Source: Phormidesmis sp963710175
GTDB lineage: Bacteria; Cyanobacteriota; Cyanobacteriia; Phormidesmidales; Phormidesmidaceae
Assembly (NCBI GenBank): GCA_963710175.1
Contig: CAVPZC010000001.1
Span: forward strand, 1,302,001 to 1,366,000
Reading direction: 5' to 3'
Length of the DNA stretch: 64,000 nt
Shown: piece by piece, positions 59,089-64,000 of the stretch
How positions within the stretch are numbered: position 1 is the first letter of the stretch
Layout: each line of letters opens with the position of its first letter
Notes under the pieces: generated by a model
What the model was told of the DNA's origin: nothing
Databases searched by the model: none
The model's input: the letters and a program-made list of their open reading frames with translations, nothing else
Made by a program: the position numbers and the translations under genes

Positions 59089-60653
59089 ATGAGCGGCATC
59101 TACAGCTGGCGGAATGTTGTTCTCTCTATTGTTGTCGGCCTGGCGTTGGGCTGGGGCTGGATTGGCTGGCATGGCCCAGCTGCAAACGCATATTACGAAG
59201 CCTTAGCCCAGCCTGCTATTGAAGCGGCTCTAGAGCCTTCGCTAAAGCAGCTTCAGGTTACAACAACCGCAGATGCGGGCGCAGGATCGCTGCGCTGGGC
59301 GATCGCTCAAGCAAACGCAGCGCCAGACAACGACCTAATTGACTTGAGCCAGGTAGAGGGAGAGATCGCACTGCAAAGTCCGCTGCCGGCGATTACCAGC
59401 AACCTGACGCTAGTGGGCAATGGCAACACCGTAGTTAGCGGCGGCGATCGCCACCGTGTTTTGCAGATTGACAGTGGCGATGTGACCATTCGTGATCTCA
59501 CTCTGGCAGATGGGCTGGCCCAAGGCAGCGAGGGAACTCACGGCAGCGGCGGCGGGGCCGGTATGGGCGGCGGCTTGTTGATTAACAAAGGGACGGTGCG
59601 TCTGGTTCGGGTTGCCTTTGTCGGCAACCAGGCGATTGGCGGTAAGGGCAGTCAGCGGCTGCCCGCCCAGGCTCAAATTCAAGGTCAGATTCAAGGTCAG
59701 ATTCAAGGTCAGAAGGCCAAACTAAAAGTGAATAGGGGCGCTGTCATTGGCGTGCGGGGCGTCAGCCTTTCGTTCCCTGACCCAATTGACCCTGACCCAA
59801 TCGCCCCTAACCAGATAGATCCGGACGCCCTAAAGATTGCCATTAGCAGCGCAGAAGAAAAACTAGAGGCCAATCGGGGAGCGATCGCCGGGGTCAGTGG
59901 CATCGGTATTGACGGCATTGGCAGCATTGTCTTTGGCGGCGGCGGCGGGTTTGGCGGCTTTGCAAATGCGGGCAATGGCGGCAACGGTGGCAATGCGGGT
60001 GCTAGCGGCGGCGATGGCGGTAATGGCGGCGATGGGGGGAATGGCGGCGTCGGTATTTTTGGTAGCTTTGGGCGGTGGGAAGAAGAGGGAAGTGTAGGGG
60101 CGATCGCCTTTGGCGGCGGCGGCGGGTTTGGCGGCTACGGGAATGGGGGAAACGGGGGGAATGGCGGTAACGCGATCACCGAAGTGGCCAACGGCGGCAA
60201 CGGTGGCAACGGCGGCAACGGTGGGTTTGGCGGCGGCGGCGGAGCCGGTGGCTATGGCGGCAACGGTGGCTATGGCAGCGTTGCCGAGCAGGTGGGTGAA
60301 CTGGGCTCAGCTGGAACTGGCGGCTTTGGCGGCGGCGACGGTGGGATCGGTTACGGCGGCGGCGGCGGGGGGCTAGGCGGGGCTGTGTTTGTACGTTCCG
60401 GCAGCTTGGTTTTGCACCAGGTGCGGTTTGAGCGGAATGTCGCGAATGGGGCGGGGGGCGATCGCCCGGTCAGGGAAAAGGCGGTGCGATCTTCATCAGT
60501 CCCAACAGTATGACCGCTCAGACTGATTCAGGGGCAGCTCCGGGTGTCTCACTGCTCGGTGAAGCGCCTGTATTCATTGAAAACACGGCTTCCAATGCGG
60601 CTAATTTGCCGACCGATAATGACGATGTCTATGGAACTATTTTTCCCCGTTAA
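59089..60653 (+). pseudogene. Glycine-rich secreted beta-helix protein, frameshifted at a G6 run
   Basis: Start ATG 59089; a signal-anchor segment lies at about 9-35. The T-T-A-D-A-G-A-G-S-L-R-W-A-I-x-Q-A-N motif opens a right-handed beta-helix (L-T-L-V-G-N-G-N ... I-R-D-L-T-L-A-D-G). It is followed by long Gly/Asn/Ala arrays (G-N-G-G-N-G-G). The annotated frame ends at 60513 with aberrant residues. Adding one G at the G6 run (60453-60458) restores G-K-G-G-A-I-F-I-S-P-N and a family-like ending D-N-D-D-V-Y-G-T to a TAA at 60651. Surface or cell-envelope role is likely. Confidence 0.75.
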
Positions 60654-60687
60654 ACCAGCCTGGCTATGAGTCTGGCGGGCGAGGCTT

Positions 60688-61086
60688 CTACTGCTGCGCT
60701 TTGTAAGCTGCCCAGCTACCAATATCGGAGATGTCGGGCCAGCCGCCTTCCTCAATGAGCGCTTTTGGGTAAAGCATGGCGATCGCCTTCTGCCCATCTG
60801 CCAGCGTTACCTCCGCTGGATACATATCGGGTGGCTCTGTAGAAACCAGATAGTCGTACTGCTCAGCGGTGAGTTCGTAAACTTCCCCTAGAATAGAGAC
60901 ACCGTCTGTCTCAGTCTGATAAATACCCGGGTGCCAGCCGTCTTTGACCACATGTAGCCGGTAGTCGGGCGCGGTCTTAGTTGCCCGCAGGAAAGTCGCA
61001 GACTGCAAGTTTTTATGGTCGGGTTGGCCGCGTAGCGCTGAGCCACAGATGAAAACTTGTTTGACAGCTGAAGACGCATCGGACAT
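60688..61086 (-). CDS. Allophanate-hydrolase-related (GGCT-fold) protein
   Basis: 132 aa. V-F-I-C-G-S-A-L-R-G-Q is the glycine loop of gamma-glutamylcyclotransferase-like folds. The following A-P-D-Y-R-L, G-E-V-Y-E-L and the final D-I-G-S-W-A-A-Y resemble the stand-alone version of the C-terminal domain of allophanate hydrolase (AtzF). It may act on urea-derived or ureido compounds. A palindromic operator lies 34 bp upstream of its start, shared with the divergent amidohydrolase. Confidence 0.75.
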   Translation of the reverse strand: MSDASSAVKQVFICGSALRGQPDHKNLQSATFLRATKTAPDYRLHVVKDGWHPGIYQTETDGVSILGEVYELTAEQYDYLVSTEPPDMYPAEVTLADGQKAIAMLYPKALIEEGGWPDISDIGSWAAYKAQQ

Positions 61087-61119
61087 ACTGCACCATCTAA
61101 TAGATCATATTTCTGTAGT

Positions 61120-61136
61120 TTGCATACAGTATACAG
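61120..61136. promoter_or_regulatory. Operator-like palindrome (divergent ureide genes)
   Basis: TTGCATACAGTATACAG, 14 of 17 matches to the consensus. It lies between the divergent allophanate-like gene (34 bp) and the Zn hydrolase gene (97 bp) and could control both. Confidence 0.65.
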
Positions 61137-61233
61137 CGAGTAAAAGCCTAAGGTAGTATCCTATTACCCAGAAATTTAGCTCTATGGGCATTAAAAATCG
61201 TATTACAGGGCATCTAAATCCTCAGGAGAACAC

Positions 61234-62499
61234 GTGATAGGCCTCGTTTCAACCCTTCAGATCAATCAAGACCGGCTGATGGAGAGTATCGCTGATCTAG
61301 CCAGTATTGGCGCACTGCCCAACGGCGGGGTGCAGCGGATTGCCTTTAGCCCAGAAGACATGCTCGCTCGCGACCTGATCCAGCGCTGGATGTGCGAGCT
61401 GGGTATGCAGGTGCGGATCGATCCGGCGGGCAATATCATCGGGCGCTATCCAGGGCGGTTTGAACATGTCCCGGCGCTGACAACGGGTTCCCATATCGAT
61501 ACGGTCCCTAATGCAGGTCATTACGATGGGACTTACGGCGTTTTGGCGGGGCTAGAAGTGGTTCGAACGCTGTGCGATCGCCGCCATATGTTAGATCATC
61601 CGCTCGATCTGATCGTCTTTGCCGACGAAGAACGTACCATGGTTGGCTGCAAAGCTCTCTCTGGCAACTTAGGTGACGACGCTAGCCCCTATCGCAGTGC
61701 CGACGGCGAATCGATTGAGAGCTGCCTTGCCCGAGTCGGCGGGGCCTGGTCGCAACGGGCTGCGGCTCGGCTAACGCCGGCTGAAGTCGCTGTTTTTGTG
61801 GAGCTGCACGTAGAGCAAGGTCCGGTCTTGGAAGCCGCTGAAAAGGAAATTGGCATAGTCACCGGCATCGTCGGGCAGCAGCGGTACGTCTTCACCGTGG
61901 AGGGACAGGGCAGCCACGCGGGCACTACGCCCATGCAAATGCGTCAAGATGCGCTGGTGGCCGCCGCCCATCTGGTACTTGCTGTTCATGCCCTGGGCAA
62001 TCAGCCGGGCGATCAGGTGGCGACGGTGGGGCGGCTGGATGTCTCTCCCAACGTGGCCAATACAATCGCTGATCGGGTGGAGCTGTCGCTCGATATTCGT
62101 GACCTCGATGAAGACCATCTCAACCGGCTGATGGCGCAGTTAAAAGCCGATATGGAGCGGATTGCAGCAGAGACAGACACTTTCATTGGGCTGTCACCGC
62201 TGCTGCGAAACCGCCCCGCTCCGGCTAATTCTCGAATTCAGAATGCGATCACCCAGGTCTGCGAAGATCTCTCGCTGAGCTATATGCATTTGCCTAGCCG
62301 GGCCAGTCACGACGCTCAAGAAATGGCCCAAATTACCGACATGGGCATGATTTTTGTGCCCAGCGAAGCGGGCGTCAGCCATGCCGAAACGGAGTACACC
62401 TCGCCCGAGCACTGCGCGCAGGGGGCGAATGTTTTGCTCCATACCCTCATTCGCCTCGATCAGCACTACCGCTGCTCAAATCCAGGTCAACCCGCATGA
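61234..62499 (+). CDS. M20-family Zn amidohydrolase (allantoate amidohydrolase / N-carbamoyl amino acid hydrolase)
   Basis: 421 aa from GTG 61234, preceded by AGGAG at good spacing. Metal-binding segments are visible: G-S-H-I-D-T-V (His, Asp), the E-E pair in F-A-D-E-E, E-L-H-V-E-Q-G-P and a C-terminal S-x-A-G-x-S-H. The H-A-G-T-T-P-M motif marks the allantoate amidohydrolase/beta-ureidopropionase group, which release ammonia and CO2 from ureido compounds. Translationally coupled to the ABC ATPase by a 4-bp ATGA overlap. Confidence 0.88.
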   Translation: MIGLVSTLQINQDRLMESIADLASIGALPNGGVQRIAFSPEDMLARDLIQRWMCELGMQVRIDPAGNIIGRYPGRFEHVPALTTGSHIDTVPNAGHYDGTYGVLAGLEVVRTLCDRRHMLDHPLDLIVFADEERTMVGCKALSGNLGDDASPYRSADGESIESCLARVGGAWSQRAAARLTPAEVAVFVELHVEQGPVLEAAEKEIGIVTGIVGQQRYVFTVEGQGSHAGTTPMQMRQDALVAAAHLVLAVHALGNQPGDQVATVGRLDVSPNVANTIADRVELSLDIRDLDEDHLNRLMAQLKADMERIAAETDTFIGLSPLLRNRPAPANSRIQNAITQVCEDLSLSYMHLPSRASHDAQEMAQITDMGMIFVPSEAGVSHAETEYTSPEHCAQGANVLLHTLIRLDQHYRCSNPGQPA

Positions 62500-63698
62500 A
62501 GAGTACCACTCAGCCCCAGACCGCTCAGCCCCAGACGACGCTTACCCATCCCGATAAGCCATCCGCAAAGAGCCAGCAGGAGATAGCCGCTGCGGGCGTC
62601 TCGCTGCGGGCGGTGACCAAAAAGTACGGCCCGGTCACCGCCATCGAAAATATCACGCTCGATGTTCCGGCTGGAGCTTACTGCTGCTTGCTTGGGCCTA
62701 GCGGCTGTGGTAAGACGACAGCGCTGCGGATGATTGCCGGGCACGAAGAGGTGACGAGCGGAGAGGTGTATATCGGCGATCGCCCTGTCACCCATCTGCC
62801 CCCGGCCCAGCGCAACACCGCCATGATGTTTCAAAACTATGCGCTCTTCCCCCACAAAACCATCTGGCAAAACATAGAGTTTGGCCTGAAGATGAAAGGC
62901 GTGGCCAAAGCCGAACGCAGCCAGCGCGTCGATGAGATGCTAGAGCTTGTAGGGCTCACTCACACCGCCGGGCGCAAACCCAGTATGCTCAGTGGCGGTC
63001 AGCAGCAGCGCATCGCCCTGGCCAGAGCGTTGGTCAATCGCCCCCAGGTACTCATGCTTGATGAGCCGCTGAGCGCCTTGGACGAAAATCTGCGGGTGCG
63101 AATGCGCGGCGAGCTCAGAAAAATTCAGCAGCAGTTCGGCCTCACCTTTTTGCAAGTCACCCACGATGTAGAAGAGGCCTTCTCGCTCTCCGATCAGATT
63201 GTCGTGATGAATCACGGCCATATTGACCAGGTAGCAACGCCTACAGAACTGTTTAACACGCCGGCCTCTCAGTTTGTCGCCAAATTCATCGGTGACAACA
63301 ATATTTTTGGCGGTACGGTGGTCAACGCGGCACCCGATGAATTTGGCAAAGACCTGATCGAGCTAAACGCTGACGGGTTAGGCACCTTCTTCTGTCAGGG
63401 CACCGCTACCCCAACCGGTTCCAAGGCGGCCTGCTCCATCCGGCCCGACCTGATTCAGCTGATACCGCAGTCGGCCTCCGACACTGCGCCTACTCCCTAC
63501 GCCAACCGTGTGACTGCTCGCATTACAGATGTTGAGCTAACGGGCTACGTCACTCGCGTTACGCTGTCGCTAGAAGCTACCGGGCAGGCGCTGTTGCACA
63601 AGGTGCGAACGACTGATTGGATGGAGGCAGCGCTACAGACAGATCAGCTAGTCACCGTCCGCTGGTCAGCGCAAGACTGTGTTTTTCTGCCGTATTGA
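62496..63698 (+). CDS. ABC importer ATPase (PotA-like)
   Basis: 400 aa. Walker A is G-P-S-G-C-G-K-T-T, the signature L-S-G-G-Q-Q-Q-R-I-A-L-A-R-A and Walker B V-L-M-L-D-E-P-L-S-A-L-D. A C-terminal TOBE domain (about 310-400) is typical of PotA/spermidine-putrescine-type importers. The first 25 residues are Gln/Thr/Pro-rich, an unusual extension. With the coupled amidohydrolase and the binding protein downstream it probably imports a ureido or polyamine-like substrate. Confidence 0.9.
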   Translation: MKSTTQPQTAQPQTTLTHPDKPSAKSQQEIAAAGVSLRAVTKKYGPVTAIENITLDVPAGAYCCLLGPSGCGKTTALRMIAGHEEVTSGEVYIGDRPVTHLPPAQRNTAMMFQNYALFPHKTIWQNIEFGLKMKGVAKAERSQRVDEMLELVGLTHTAGRKPSMLSGGQQQRIALARALVNRPQVLMLDEPLSALDENLRVRMRGELRKIQQQFGLTFLQVTHDVEEAFSLSDQIVVMNHGHIDQVATPTELFNTPASQFVAKFIGDNNIFGGTVVNAAPDEFGKDLIELNADGLGTFFCQGTATPTGSKAACSIRPDLIQLIPQSASDTAPTPYANRVTARITDVELTGYVTRVTLSLEATGQALLHKVRTTDWMEAALQTDQLVTVRWSAQDCVFLPY

Positions 63699-63808
63699 GT
63701 GATGTCTCTCAAAGCTTGAGCTGAGGAAAAGAAGTTGACTCTTTACCTTTTCTTAACTTAAGTTGTTTGTTATCCAGTTGTTTAGTGACCATTTGGTAAT
63801 CAAAGATA

Positions 63809-64000
63809 ATGCCTAAGTTTACTCGCCGCCGCCTCATTCAGACTGGACTCGCCACAGGCGCAGCCCTTGCCACCGCTCGCTGTACCAGGCCCGAAACCGC
63901 CGCTGAAGGTACGCCCAACAACCCCGCTACCGGCCCCGAAGTCAACGCCAACAAAACAAAAGACGTGACGCTGCGGCTGATCGGTACCGGCGTCTCGCAG
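63809..64000 (+). CDS. Periplasmic binding protein of the ABC importer, 5' part only
   Basis: 64 codons before the window ends. T-R-R-R-L-I-Q-T-G near residue 5 is a twin-arginine (Tat) signal with a hydrophobic stretch ending before A-R-C (possible lipobox). A Pro/Asn-rich linker leads into V-T-L-R-L-I-G-T-G-V, the first strand of a solute-binding fold. It follows the ATPase gene by 110 bp and is likely its substrate-binding component. Confidence 0.72.
   Translation, partial: MPKFTRRRLIQTGLATGAALATARCTRPETAAEGTPNNPATGPEVNANKTKDVTLRLIGTGVSQ

Overview
The window looks like a chromosomal segment of a cyanobacterium. Markers are SufR next to sufBCDS, a ferredoxin-thioredoxin reductase catalytic subunit, GlgC, a thylakoid-type FtsH, CobN, a plant-type [2Fe-2S] ferredoxin and many copies of the HIP1 octamer GCGATCGC. 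Base composition is moderately GC-rich. Abundant accessory genes, toxin-antitoxin modules and small palindromic repeats fit a large-genome filamentous or Leptolyngbya-like lineage, but genus is inference only.

Region by region. 0-7.4 kb: class A beta-lactamase-like serine hydrolase, glgC, a small P-loop kinase, a DMT permease, tRNA-Ser(GGA), a ferredoxin, then a decayed efflux locus (frameshifted ABC-2 permease facing a TetR fragment without its DNA-binding domain). 7.4-14.1 kb: an accessory island with a 217-bp MITE, a conserved small protein, remnants and intact parts of four toxin-antitoxin modules (one a fusion of two different toxins), a PD-(D/E)XK nuclease-like protein and a DUF4236 protein. 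14.2-32.7 kb: mostly housekeeping (rpsD, ftsH, M23 peptidase, cobN, proS, ybaK) with signalling proteins. 32.8-39.2 kb: the suf locus (sufS, D, C, B and ftrC on the minus strand) with divergent sufR and a SufR-type operator between ftrC and sufR. 40.2-43.7 kb: a P-loop ATPase plus TPR membrane protein pair, possibly a bipartite NTPase/sensor system. 43.7-47.3 kb: a three-gene operon (possibly permuted ATP-grasp, AstE/AspA-like deacylase, GshB-like ATP-grasp) that suggests an uncharacterised amide-ligation pathway. 48.6-51.6 kb: a large hybrid sensor kinase.

51.8-64 kb is the most interesting part. Guanine deaminase, an EamA exporter, a ruined Rieske oxygenase, an NCS2 (AzgA-like) purine permease, an allophanate-hydrolase-like protein, an allantoate amidohydrolase-type Zn hydrolase, and the ATPase and Tat-type binding protein of an ABC importer lie together. 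At least five copies of a palindrome close to TTGTATAC-N-GTATACAA sit upstream of these genes. I infer a local purine/ureide nitrogen-scavenging regulon under an unknown regulator, with a structured RNA leader in front of the permease as a second possible control layer.

Several genes carry single-base frame breaks, three of them at homopolymers (A7, T6, G6). They may be sequencing errors or real decay. A 217-bp MITE occurs three times; one copy lies inside the Rieske remnant, and removing it with one target duplication restores an open frame. No CRISPR array, rRNA or prophage was seen.
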